A DNA stretch of 40,088 nucleotides from Streptomyces acidicola (GTDB lineage Bacteria > Actinomycetota > Actinomycetes > Streptomycetales > Streptomycetaceae), in assembly GCF_009377235.1 (NCBI RefSeq), contig NZ_VMNX01000070.1:1-40088 (forward strand), in the 5' to 3' direction. Below the pieces are notes generated by a model. That model was not told the origin of the DNA, did no database searches, and worked only from the letters and a program-made list of their open reading frames with translations. This document shows positions 7,207-16,539 of this stretch, in pieces. Made by a program: the position numbers and the translations under genes. Every line of letters begins with the position of its first letter. Within the stretch, counting starts at the first letter, position 1.

Positions 7207-8436
7207 TCAGCCCAACTTGGGCGAGCCGCTGAACTCGGGCGCCCAGGCGTCGTTCTTGATCTTGTATGCGGTCATCAGGGTGTTCGTGGTGTCGCCGAAC
7301 TCGTCGAAGGAGACGGTGCCGGTGACGCCGTCGAACTTGACCTTCGCCATGGCGTCGAGGACTGCCTTGCGGCCGTCGGACGGGAGCTTGCCGTCGTTGC
7401 CTTCGACCGCCAGCTTGACGGCCTCGATGATGGACCAGGTCGCGTCGTAGGTGAGGCCGCCGTAGGCCTCGTAGTCGTCCTTGTAGCCGCCCGCCTCGTA
7501 GTTCTTGATGAACTCCTTGGCGGAGTCGAGCTGCTCGACCGGCTTGCCGACGGAGGTGGCGAGGTCGCCGGCGGCCTTCTTGTTCAGCTTCGGGAACTCG
7601 GCGGAGTAGATGCCGTCGCCGCCCATCAGCGGGATGCTCTGGCCGCTGTCCTTGAGCTGCTGGCTCAGCGGAGCGGCGGCGGGGTACTCGCCGCCGTAGT
7701 AGAGCGCTTCGGCACCGGTCTTCTTGATCTTGGCCACGACGGCGTTGAAGTCACGGTCGTCGGGGTTGATGTTGTCGGTGCCGACGATCTCGCCGCCGAG
7801 CTTGGTGTAGTTCGCCTTGAAGGAGGCGGCGAGGCCGGCGCCGTAGGTCTTCTGGTCGCTGATCAGGTAGGTCTTCTTGATGCCGGCCTTCTGGAAGAGG
7901 TATTCGGCGGCGAAGGCGCCCTGGACCTCGTCGGTGGTGGCGGTGCGGAAGAAGGTCTTGAACTGGCGGACCGAGTCTCCGGTCTTCCAGCCGTCGCCCT
8001 GGGTGAGCTCGGTGCCGGTGTTGGCCGGGGAGACCTGGGTGAGTCCGGCGTCGTTGAACGGCTTCTGCATCGACTGCGAGACGCTGGAGTTCAGCGGGCC
8101 GACGACGCCGAGGAGGTCCTTGTTGCTGATGAACTTCTGGGCGTTGGCCTGGCCGACGGACGGCTGCGCCTGGTCGTCGAGGGGCTCCAGCTTGAACTCG
8201 ACGCCCTTGACGTACTCCTCCTTGTTGGCCATCTTCACGGCCAGGTCGGCGGAGTTGCGGATGCCGAGGCCCAGAGCGGACAGGTCACCCGTGAGCGGGG
8301 CGTCGACGCCGAGCACAACGGTCGTCTTGTCGCCGCCGCCACCGCTGCCGCTGTCGTCGCGCGACCCACAGGCGGTGAGGGTGAGCGATCCCGCCGCAAG
8401 CGCGGCGGTGATGGCTATGAGCGAACGTTGACGCAC
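7207..8436 (-). CDS. livK: Branched-chain amino acid ABC substrate-binding lipoprotein
   Basis: Extracellular solute-binding lipoprotein, 409 residues, of the periplasmic-binding-protein type I fold. Signal peptide at residues 1-22 with lipobox LTAC and acylated Cys23, then a Gly/Ser/Asp-rich linker and the ligand-binding core (VVLGVDAPLTGDLSALG, GVVGPLNSSVSQSMQKPF, FFRTATTDEVQGAFAAEYLF, TYGAGLAASFKANY). GTG start at 8436 with AAAGGA upstream at a fitting distance. First gene of the livKHMGF operon. Likely substrates are leucine, isoleucine and valine, but related Streptomyces proteins can take other amino acids. Confidence 0.93.
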   Translation of the reverse strand: MRQRSLIAITAALAAGSLTLTACGSRDDSGSGGGGDKTTVVLGVDAPLTGDLSALGLGIRNSADLAVKMANKEEYVKGVEFKLEPLDDQAQPSVGQANAQKFISNKDLLGVVGPLNSSVSQSMQKPFNDAGLTQVSPANTGTELTQGDGWKTGDSVRQFKTFFRTATTDEVQGAFAAEYLFQKAGIKKTYLISDQKTYGAGLAASFKANYTKLGGEIVGTDNINPDDRDFNAVVAKIKKTGAEALYYGGEYPAAAPLSQQLKDSGQSIPLMGGDGIYSAEFPKLNKKAAGDLATSVGKPVEQLDSAKEFIKNYEAGGYKDDYEAYGGLTYDATWSIIEAVKLAVEGNDGKLPSDGRKAVLDAMAKVKFDGVTGTVSFDEFGDTTNTLMTAYKIKNDAWAPEFSGSPKLG

Positions 8437-9018
8437 GAATCTGGTCCTTTCCCTGGCACGGAGGCTCCCCCTGGAGCCCGCCGAGTCGAGCGCTGGACCG
8501 AAGTTCCTTCGAATCCGTCGGCGCGGTGACTGGGCGTGACTCTAAGCGTGTGCGGGGAACGTGGAGGAGGGTCTGACCGAGGCTGTGACGCTCTTGTTAT
8601 GACACGACGTAATGCAGAGCGGTACTCGCTGGGTGGATCAGAGGAATTCGGGCCGATTCGCCCAGTCCGCATAGTGAGAACCCGCAGCGTTTGCCGGGGT
8701 CCTCTCAGGAGTGTTCGGGTGTTTTGGTGATGTCTCGAAAATGTTGCTGCGGGCTACCTGAAAGGCCTGAGTGGAGTCGTGTGCACGGGTTCGCCGGGGC
8801 TGAATTCGGTGACGTGTATTGCCGATTTATTACGCAGAGTTACAGCCAGGAAAGGGGTCCGGCCTTTTCCGACACTTCGCTCATTCGGCGCGGATGTGCG
8901 GCCGTGGCGGTTCCGTGCGCGCCGCGTGTGGCGGACTCTCCGCTTCCGGTGGCTGACACGGCGGTCAGCGGTGTCAGCCCGAGTTCCCGGGATCAACGGC
9001 GGTGCGTGCGCGGGCGGG
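8437..9018. other. Gene-poor gap upstream of livK
   Basis: About 580 bp without a convincing gene. Short open frames on both strands lack ribosome sites, Streptomyces codon bias and recognisable motifs. The part around 8690-8870 is noticeably less GC-rich than the surroundings. The livK promoter must lie here; a CATAAC element on the minus strand near 8600 could be a -10 but has no clear -35. The hairpin at 8951-8979 closes the thioesterase transcript. Confidence 0.6.
8951..8979 (-). terminator. Hairpin downstream of the thioesterase gene
   Basis: GGCTGACAC (8951-8959) and GTGTCAGCC (8971-8979) form a perfect 9-bp inverted repeat with an 11-nt loop, 40 bp beyond the stop of the minus-strand thioesterase gene. 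Probable terminator; no T run. A protein-binding site is the alternative. Confidence 0.5.
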
Positions 9019-9510
9019 TCAGCCCGTCGGGGGGACGTACTGGGCGGCGTCGCTCGGGTTCACGTCCCGCAGCATGCACGTCAGGCGGGCGCTGCACACC
9101 CGCTTGCCCTGCTCGTCACTGATGACGATCTCGTACGTCGCCGTCGAGCGTCCCCGGTGCAGGGGTGTGGCCACGCCGGTCACGAGCCCGGACCGGACGC
9201 CGCGGTGGTGTGTGCAGTTCAGGTCGACGCCCACGGCTATCTTCGAGCTGCCCGCGTGCAGCATGGCGCCGACCGAGCCCAGGGTCTCGGCGAGCACGGC
9301 GGACGCGCCGCCGTGCAGCAGCCCGTACGGCTGGGTGTTGCCCTCCACGGGCATAGTGCCGACGACGCGCTCGGGAGAGGCCTCCACGATCTGCACGCCC
9401 ATGCGGGTCCCCAGGTGCCCTGCCGAGAACATCGCGACCAGGTCGACGCCGATCGCCGCGTACTCGTCGATGACTTCCTGAGGGAACTTCACGTGGCGCT
9501 GCTCGCCCAT
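9019..9510 (-). CDS. PaaI-type hotdog thioesterase
   Basis: Acyl-CoA thioesterase of the hotdog fold, 163 residues; predicted cytosolic homotetramer hydrolysing aryl- or acyl-CoA thioesters. The defining motif is YGLLHGGASAVLAETLGS, with HGG closing on the thioester and the downstream acidic residue (Glu of LAETLGS) as catalytic base; VDLNCTHHRGVRSGLVTG and the C-terminal RLTCMLRD strand complete the fold. ATG at 9510 is used, with GGAG about ten bases upstream; a much longer open frame continues upstream through the oxidoreductase gene in another frame and is not real. An 83-bp gap separates it from the upstream YdeP-like gene; the palindrome at 9579-9598 lies in that gap and may control it. 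Substrate not predictable. Confidence 0.88.
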   Translation of the reverse strand: MGEQRHVKFPQEVIDEYAAIGVDLVAMFSAGHLGTRMGVQIVEASPERVVGTMPVEGNTQPYGLLHGGASAVLAETLGSVGAMLHAGSSKIAVGVDLNCTHHRGVRSGLVTGVATPLHRGRSTATYEIVISDEQGKRVCSARLTCMLRDVNPSDAAQYVPPTG

Positions 9511-9548
9511 GGATCCTGGCTCCGTTTCGTCAGGGATCTCGTCGTGGG

Positions 9549-9569
9549 CGTTCGGCTCCGGGCCGAACG
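9549..9569 (-). terminator. Small hairpin after the oxidoreductase gene
   Basis: CGTTCGG (9549-9555) and CCGAACG (9563-9569) with a 7-nt loop, about 24 bp past the stop of the minus-strand oxidoreductase gene and 39 bp before the thioesterase start. Weak terminator or attenuator; inference. Confidence 0.4.
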
Positions 9570-9578
9570 TCCACCCGT

Positions 9579-9592
9579 GACTGAGCGAACGC

Positions 9593-9598
<6 letters not shown>
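9579..9598. promoter_or_regulatory. 20-bp palindromic operator-like site
   Basis: GACTGAGCGAACGCTCAGTC: two perfect 9-bp arms around AA. It overlaps the oxidoreductase stop codon (9593-9595) and lies 69 bp upstream of the thioesterase start. Length, symmetry and the GCG-NN-CGC core resemble sites of TetR-family regulators of acyl-CoA and aromatic-CoA metabolism. No TetR gene is in the window. Confidence 0.6.
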
Positions 9599-11872
<2,274 letters not shown>

Positions 11873-11892
11873 CGCACGCTCTCCTTCGACTT

Positions 11893-11937
11893 CGACTGCG
11901 AGGTGAAGCACGGTTTACGACTACGAGGTGAAGTACG
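11893..11937. repeat. Two 20-bp direct repeats upstream of the oxidoreductase
   Basis: CGACTGCGAGGTGAAGCACG at 11893-11912 and CGACTACGAGGTGAAGTACG at 11918-11937, 18 of 20 identical, 25 bp apart. They lie 20-65 bp upstream of the minus-strand start at 11872, where operators or promoter elements would sit. The remaining part of the 296-bp gap to polA shows no gene; polA and the oxidoreductase are divergent, so both promoters should be here. Confidence 0.6.
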
Positions 11938-12168
11938 TCTCCGATCCTCGCACGTGTCAGTGACAGCGATCACCGGAGGGCGGAAGGGGGGCTGTCGGCC
12001 GCGGAGGCCGGACCGCCGACCTCGCCCGGCAACTCTCCGTGGCGTGGCGACCGCCCACCGTGCCGAGGTCGACGCATCGGGGGATCCGGCCGGTGGTGAT
12101 CGCGGGCTGAGGTGCCCGCCCACGCCGGCCGGGGCCGAGTGTCAGTGGGTCGTGGCAGGATCGGGGGC

Positions 12169-14895
12169 GTGGCAGAAACAGCATCGAAGAAGACCGAGAA
12201 GACCCCTGGCGGCGGCCGTCCCCGGCTCATGCTCATGGACGGGCACTCACTGGCGTACCGCGCGTTCTTCGCGCTGCCCGCGGAGAATTTCACGACCGCG
12301 ACGGGCCAGCCGACGAACGCGATCTACGGCTTCGCGTCGATGCTGGCCAACACGCTGCGCGACGAGGCGCCCACGCACTTCGCGGTGGCGTTCGACGTGT
12401 CCCGCAAGACCTGGCGCTCCGAGGAGTTCACGGAGTACAAGGCGAACCGTTCGAAGACCCCCGACGAGTTCAAGGGCCAGGTCGAGTTGATCGGCGAGCT
12501 GCTCGACACGATGCACGCCCAGCGCTTCGCGGTCGACGGCTTCGAGGCGGACGACGTCATCGCGACGCTCGCCACCCAGGCCGAGGCCGAGGGCTTCGAG
12601 GTCCTCATCGTCACCGGCGACCGCGACTCCTTCCAGCTGGTCACCGAGAACACGACGGTGCTGTACCCGACGAAGGGCGTCTCCGAGCTCACCCGGTTCA
12701 CCCCGGAGAAGGTCATCGAGAAGTACGGGCTGACGCCGGCGCAGTACCCCGACTTCGCGGCGCTGCGCGGCGACCCGTCGGACAACCTGCCGGGCATTCC
12801 CGGCGTCGGCGAGAAGACCGCCGCGAAGTGGATCAACCAGTTCGGTTCGTTCGCGGAGCTGGTCGAGCGCGTCGAGGAGGTCAAGGGCAAGGCCGGGCAG
12901 AACCTCCGCGACCACCTGGAGGCGGTCAAGCTCAACCGCCGTCTCACGGAGATGGTGCGCACCGTCGAACTGCCCGGGACCGTCGGCGACCTGGAGCGCG
13001 CGCCTTACGACCGCAAGGCCCTCGCGATGGTCCTGGACACCCTGGAGATCCGCAACCCGTCCCTGCGTGAGCGGCTGCTGGCCGTCGACCCGGGTGCCGA
13101 GGAGGTCGACGTCACCCCGGTCACCGACGGCGGCGTCGAGCTGGACGGCACGGTGCTCGGCGCGGGCGAGCTCGCCCCCTGGCTCGCCGAGCACGGCAAG
13201 GCGGTCCTCGGGGTGGCCACGGTCGACTCGTGGACGCTCGGCGCGGGCGCGGTGGCCGAGGTCGCGCTGGCCGCGGCCGGGGGAGCGGCCGCGTGGTTCG
13301 ACCCGGCCCAGCTGGACGAGGCCGACGAGAACGCGTGGGCGGCCTGGCTGGCGGACCCCGCCAAGCCCAAGGTGTTCCACAGCGCCAAGGGCGCGATGCG
13401 GGTCTTCGCCGAGCACGGCTGGACCGTCGAGGGCGTCACGATGGACACCGCCCTCGCCGCCTACCTGGTCAAGCCGGGCCGCCGCTCCTTCGACCTGGAC
13501 GCGCTGTCGCTGGAGTACCTCCACCGGGAGCTGGCCCCTGCGGCCGAGGCCGACGGACAGCTGGCCTTCGGCACGGACGACGGCGCCGAGGCGGAGGCCC
13601 TGATGGTGCAGGCCCGCACGATCCTCGACCTGGGGGAGGCGTTCGGGACACGGCTGGAGGAGGTCGGCGCGGCCGAGCTGCTGAGGGACGTCGAGCTCCC
13701 CACCTCCGCGCTGCTGGCCCGCATGGAGCGGCACGGCATCGCGGCGGACAGGGCTCATCTGGAGGCCATGGAGCAGATGTTCGCGGGCGCCGTGCAGCAG
13801 GCCGTGAAGGAGGCGCACGCGGCGGCCGGGCACGAGTTCAACCTGGGCTCGCCCAAGCAGCTCCAGGAGGTCCTCTTCGGCGAGCTGGCCCTGCCCAAGA
13901 CCAAGCGCACGAAGACGGGCTACACGACCGACGCCGACGCCCTGGCCTGGCTGGCCACCCAGACGGACAACGAACTGCCGGTCATCATGCTCCGCCACCG
14001 CGAGCAGGCGAAGCTGCGTGTCACGGTCGAGGGCCTCATCAAGACCATCGCGGCGGACGGCCGCATCCACACCACGTTCAACCAGACGGTCGCCGCCACG
14101 GGCCGCCTGTCGTCCGTGGACCCGAACCTCCAGAACATCCCCGTCCGCACGGACGAGGGAAGGGCCATCCGCCGCGGCTTCGTGGTCGGCGACGGCTTCG
14201 AGTCCCTGATGACGGCGGACTACAGCCAGATCGAACTGCGGGTGATGGCCCACCTCTCCGAGGACGCGGGCCTGATCGAGGCGTTCACGTCGGGTGAGGA
14301 CCTGCACACCACGGCGGCCGCGCAGGTGTTCGCCGTCGACCCCTCGGCGGTGGACGCCGAGATGCGCCGCAAGATCAAGGCGATGTCGTACGGCCTGGCG
14401 TACGGGCTGTCGGCGTTCGGCCTCTCCCAGCAGCTGAACATCGAGGCGGCCGAGGCCCGCGCCCTGATGGACGCCTACTTCGAGCGCTTCGGCGGCGTAC
14501 GGGACTACCTGCGCAGGGCGGTCGACGAGGCCCGGGCGACCGGATACACGGCGACGCTGTTCGGGCGCCGCCGCTACCTGCCCGACCTCAACAGCGACAA
14601 CCGCCAGCGCCGCGAGGCGGCCGAGCGCATGGCCCTGAACGCCCCGATCCAGGGCACGGCCGCCGACATCGTCAAGATCGCCATGCTGAACGTCGACCGG
14701 GCGCTGCGCGAGGAGGGTCTCGCCTCCCGCATGCTCCTCCAGGTCCACGACGAAATCGTCCTGGAGATCGCCCCCGGCGAGCGCGCCAAGGCCGAGGAAC
14801 TCGTCCGCCGCGAGATGGCGGGCGCCGTCCACCTGAGGGCTCCGCTGGACGTCTCCGTCGGCTCGGGCCCGGACTGGGAGTCCGCCGCGCACTGA
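12169..14895 (+). CDS. polA: DNA polymerase I
   Basis: Repair and Okazaki-fragment polymerase, 908 residues. N-terminal 5'-nuclease domain (residues about 20-310) with MDGHSLAYRAFF, VDGFEADDVIATLA, VTGDRDSFQLV and GDPSDNLPGIPGVGEKTA. The middle 3'-5' exonuclease-like domain (about 330-510) lacks the DxE metal ligands (only VATVDSW at that place), so proofreading is most likely absent, as in other actinobacteria. Polymerase domain: motif A DYSQIELR at about 684, motif B RRKIKAMSYGLAYGLS at about 732, motif C QVHDEIVLE at about 858. GTG at 12169 (VAETASKKTEK) is preferred over upstream in-frame codons, which lack similarity and ribosome sites. Followed by the terminator at 14958-14985. Confidence 0.97.
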   Translation: MAETASKKTEKTPGGGRPRLMLMDGHSLAYRAFFALPAENFTTATGQPTNAIYGFASMLANTLRDEAPTHFAVAFDVSRKTWRSEEFTEYKANRSKTPDEFKGQVELIGELLDTMHAQRFAVDGFEADDVIATLATQAEAEGFEVLIVTGDRDSFQLVTENTTVLYPTKGVSELTRFTPEKVIEKYGLTPAQYPDFAALRGDPSDNLPGIPGVGEKTAAKWINQFGSFAELVERVEEVKGKAGQNLRDHLEAVKLNRRLTEMVRTVELPGTVGDLERAPYDRKALAMVLDTLEIRNPSLRERLLAVDPGAEEVDVTPVTDGGVELDGTVLGAGELAPWLAEHGKAVLGVATVDSWTLGAGAVAEVALAAAGGAAAWFDPAQLDEADENAWAAWLADPAKPKVFHSAKGAMRVFAEHGWTVEGVTMDTALAAYLVKPGRRSFDLDALSLEYLHRELAPAAEADGQLAFGTDDGAEAEALMVQARTILDLGEAFGTRLEEVGAAELLRDVELPTSALLARMERHGIAADRAHLEAMEQMFAGAVQQAVKEAHAAAGHEFNLGSPKQLQEVLFGELALPKTKRTKTGYTTDADALAWLATQTDNELPVIMLRHREQAKLRVTVEGLIKTIAADGRIHTTFNQTVAATGRLSSVDPNLQNIPVRTDEGRAIRRGFVVGDGFESLMTADYSQIELRVMAHLSEDAGLIEAFTSGEDLHTTAAAQVFAVDPSAVDAEMRRKIKAMSYGLAYGLSAFGLSQQLNIEAAEARALMDAYFERFGGVRDYLRRAVDEARATGYTATLFGRRRYLPDLNSDNRQRREAAERMALNAPIQGTAADIVKIAMLNVDRALREEGLASRMLLQVHDEIVLEIAPGERAKAEELVRREMAGAVHLRAPLDVSVGSGPDWESAAH

Positions 14896-14957
14896 GCGAC
14901 CCAAGCGCCGCTTGCGCCTCGGGCGGGACGCGCGCGGCACACCGGGCAGCGCGACCA

Positions 14958-14985
14958 GGGCCCGGCACCACCGGGTGCCGGGCCC
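14958..14985. terminator. Terminator after polA
   Basis: Perfect 12-bp inverted repeat GGGCCCGGCACC / GGTGCCGGGCCC with a 4-nt loop, 63 bp past the polA stop. Confidence 0.75.
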
Positions 14986-15096
14986 CTCGGCTCGCTCCCA
15001 CGCCATCCGGCCGAAGCCATCCGACGTCCCGGGAACCGTCACCCACGTGGCCCTCAAGAGGGCGCCCGGGCGGGCGTGCGACGCAAGGATGCGGGC

Positions 15097-15303
15097 ATGG
15101 GTATACGCACGCTTCGCCGCCGTACCGCAACGACCGTCGGCGTACTCGTATCGGCGTTGCTCCGACGGGCACCCGTCTCCGCGCCCGGCGCCAGCACACC
15201 CCGTATCCCCGAAGACGTCACCCGCTTGCGCTCCCCGCGCGACCTCGCTCGCGCAGCCGAACAGGCGGCCACGGCGATCTCACGAACAACCCCCCGGCCC
15301 TGA
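15097..15303 (+). CDS. Small hypothetical protein, possibly a truncated gene
   Basis: Open frame of 68 residues with AAGGA seven bases before the ATG at 15097. Starts MGIRTLRRRTATTVGVLVSA, a basic stretch then a short hydrophobic one, continues with GASTPRIPEDVTRLRSPRDLARAAEQAATAI and ends in Arg/Pro. I do not recognise a domain for certain; basic-hydrophobic starts followed by an IPEDV segment occur in longer Streptomyces membrane proteins, so this may be the 5' remnant of such a gene. Faces the DUF4184 gene tail to tail. Codon use is less biased than in its neighbours. Confidence 0.45.
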   Translation: MGIRTLRRRTATTVGVLVSALLRRAPVSAPGASTPRIPEDVTRLRSPRDLARAAEQAATAISRTTPRP

Positions 15304-15330
15304 GCACGGGACCGGCCAGGAACAGCGGGC

Positions 15331-15366
15331 GATCAGACAGCGCGTGATCAGACAGCGCGCGATCAG
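15331..15366. repeat. 15-bp direct repeats at the DUF4184 stop
   Basis: GATCAGACAGCGCGT-like units begin at 15331, 15346 and 15361 (the third only matches GATCAG). The third contains the stop codon of the minus-strand DUF4184 gene, so the gene end appears to have been copied into the gap. Confidence 0.6.
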
Positions 15367-16232
15367 TGGGACACGCGCTCCACGACGGCATCGTCCGAGG
15401 GCGCGGGCACCGGGCGCCACACCCTGACCCCGACCCCGTACAGCAGCAGCCCGAGCGCGAGCCCCGCTCCGGCGCCGAAGCACAGCGTGGGGATCACCTC
15501 GTACGGCTTGGCGGTGGCCCCCCAGTACGCCCACCACCGGGTCACCCTCTGTGCCGCGGCCGCCAGCGTGCATCCCCCGATCACGACGCCGGCCACCCAA
15601 CGGTCCGCCACGGACAGCGCGGGCACGTCCAGGGGCGCCCGATCCGGCTGCCGGCGCAGGGCCAGGACCACGAAGACCGCGATCACGGCCGCGGCCACGG
15701 CCGAGCCGCCGTACTGCAGGTACCAGTAGAGCGGCGACCCCGCGATCTCCTCGCCCAGCACCGGCAACAGCCGCGTCCCCCACCGGTCGAGGTGCGTGAA
15801 CGCGTCCCAGACGACATGCGTCAGCGCACCGAGAGCCGCCGAGACGTACCACCACGCCACCTCGGACGGGCGTGGCCGCCCGCGCAGTCGTCCGTGTCCC
15901 GTCCGTCCGGTCCGTCCCGTCCCGCACCCCACCAGCGCCGCCACCCGGCCCTGCCGCCCTCGGGGCAACAGCGCCACCAGCGGTTCACGCAGGACCAGCC
16001 ACACCCCCACCAGTGCCCAGGTGACGAGGACGTCGAAGGTGAGCACCCCCGTGAGGGAGTGGGTGAAGTCCCCGAACTCCATCGCTCCGGGCAGCACACT
16101 CGCCGCGTAATAGGTCATGTCGGGCGCGAGCGAACCGGCGACGAGCAACGAGGGCACCAGCGGTCCGCGCCCGGTCCCGTCGAGACGCACGGCGGGCAGG
16201 ACGGCGGCCGCGTGGCTGAGCGTGAAGGGCAA
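15363..16232 (-). CDS. DUF4184 family integral membrane protein
   Basis: Predicted polytopic membrane protein, 289 residues, of the DUF4184 family, function unknown. The N-terminus PFTLSHAAAVLPAVR is the family signature; SLLVAGSLAPDM, FGDFTHSLTGVLTFDV and ALTHVVWDAFTHLDRWG carry conserved His and Asp residues that suggest a metal-dependent membrane hydrolase-like site (compare the HSxxG and THxxWD pattern of such families). About six membrane helices follow. Start: a TTG at 16232 is chosen because AGGGGGA lies 5-6 bases upstream and the next residue is the PFTLSH signature; the ATG at 16322 would add 30 atypical residues. Probably monocistronic. It faces the small frame at 15097-15303 and is divergent from the transglycosylase gene. 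Confidence 0.82.
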   Translation of the reverse strand: MPFTLSHAAAVLPAVRLDGTGRGPLVPSLLVAGSLAPDMTYYAASVLPGAMEFGDFTHSLTGVLTFDVLVTWALVGVWLVLREPLVALLPRGRQGRVAALVGCGTGRTGRTGHGRLRGRPRPSEVAWWYVSAALGALTHVVWDAFTHLDRWGTRLLPVLGEEIAGSPLYWYLQYGGSAVAAAVIAVFVVLALRRQPDRAPLDVPALSVADRWVAGVVIGGCTLAAAAQRVTRWWAYWGATAKPYEVIPTLCFGAGAGLALGLLLYGVGVRVWRPVPAPSDDAVVERVSH

Positions 16233-16422
16233 GTAGTCCCCCTGCGACTGGCGTTGGCCCGGCACTCCCCGGCCGGCGATCACTGCCCGCCAGTATGCGC
16301 GACAGGGTGCCGCCCGCCCCAAGGGCGCCCGATCCCGGTGGAGCGGATATGGCCAACCGGTGAATAACGGGCGCCAACGGGTGCCCCCGCGACGGAAGTT
16401 GTCGTAGGGTCGCCTGGGTCAC

Positions 16423-16479
16423 GTTGCCGGGGCGCTGTCGAACACCGATGACGAGGCAACCGAAGAGGCGCGTCGACAG
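16423..16479 (+). promoter_or_regulatory. Structured leader with pseudoknot-like pairing
   Basis: Upstream of the transglycosylase start, GTTGCC (16423-16428) pairs with GGCAAC (16455-16460) and CTGTCGA (16435-16441) pairs with TCGACAG (16473-16479). The order arm1-arm2-arm1'-arm2' is that of an H-type pseudoknot. About 60 nt separate it from the start codon. Genes for muralytic enzymes in actinomycetes are known targets of cyclic-di-AMP (ydaO) riboswitches, so a riboswitch is possible, but I cannot match the consensus by eye. Confidence 0.4.
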
Positions 16480-16539
16480 TCCTGACAGACGGCACCACAG
16501 GGAACGCGAAGACCAACGTCCGCGGGAGGGATTCACTCG

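Noticed and set aside
8415..8996. Short frames in the livK upstream gap
   Set aside because: No ribosome sites, no codon bias and conflicting strands.
12247..15057. Very long minus-strand frame opposite polA
   Set aside because: Arg/Val/Gly/Leu-rich antisense translation without homology; polA on the plus strand accounts for the coding signal.
16330..16539. Firm call of a ydaO/c-di-AMP riboswitch
   Set aside because: The conserved core could not be matched by eye, only generic pairing; kept as a hypothesis in the findings.
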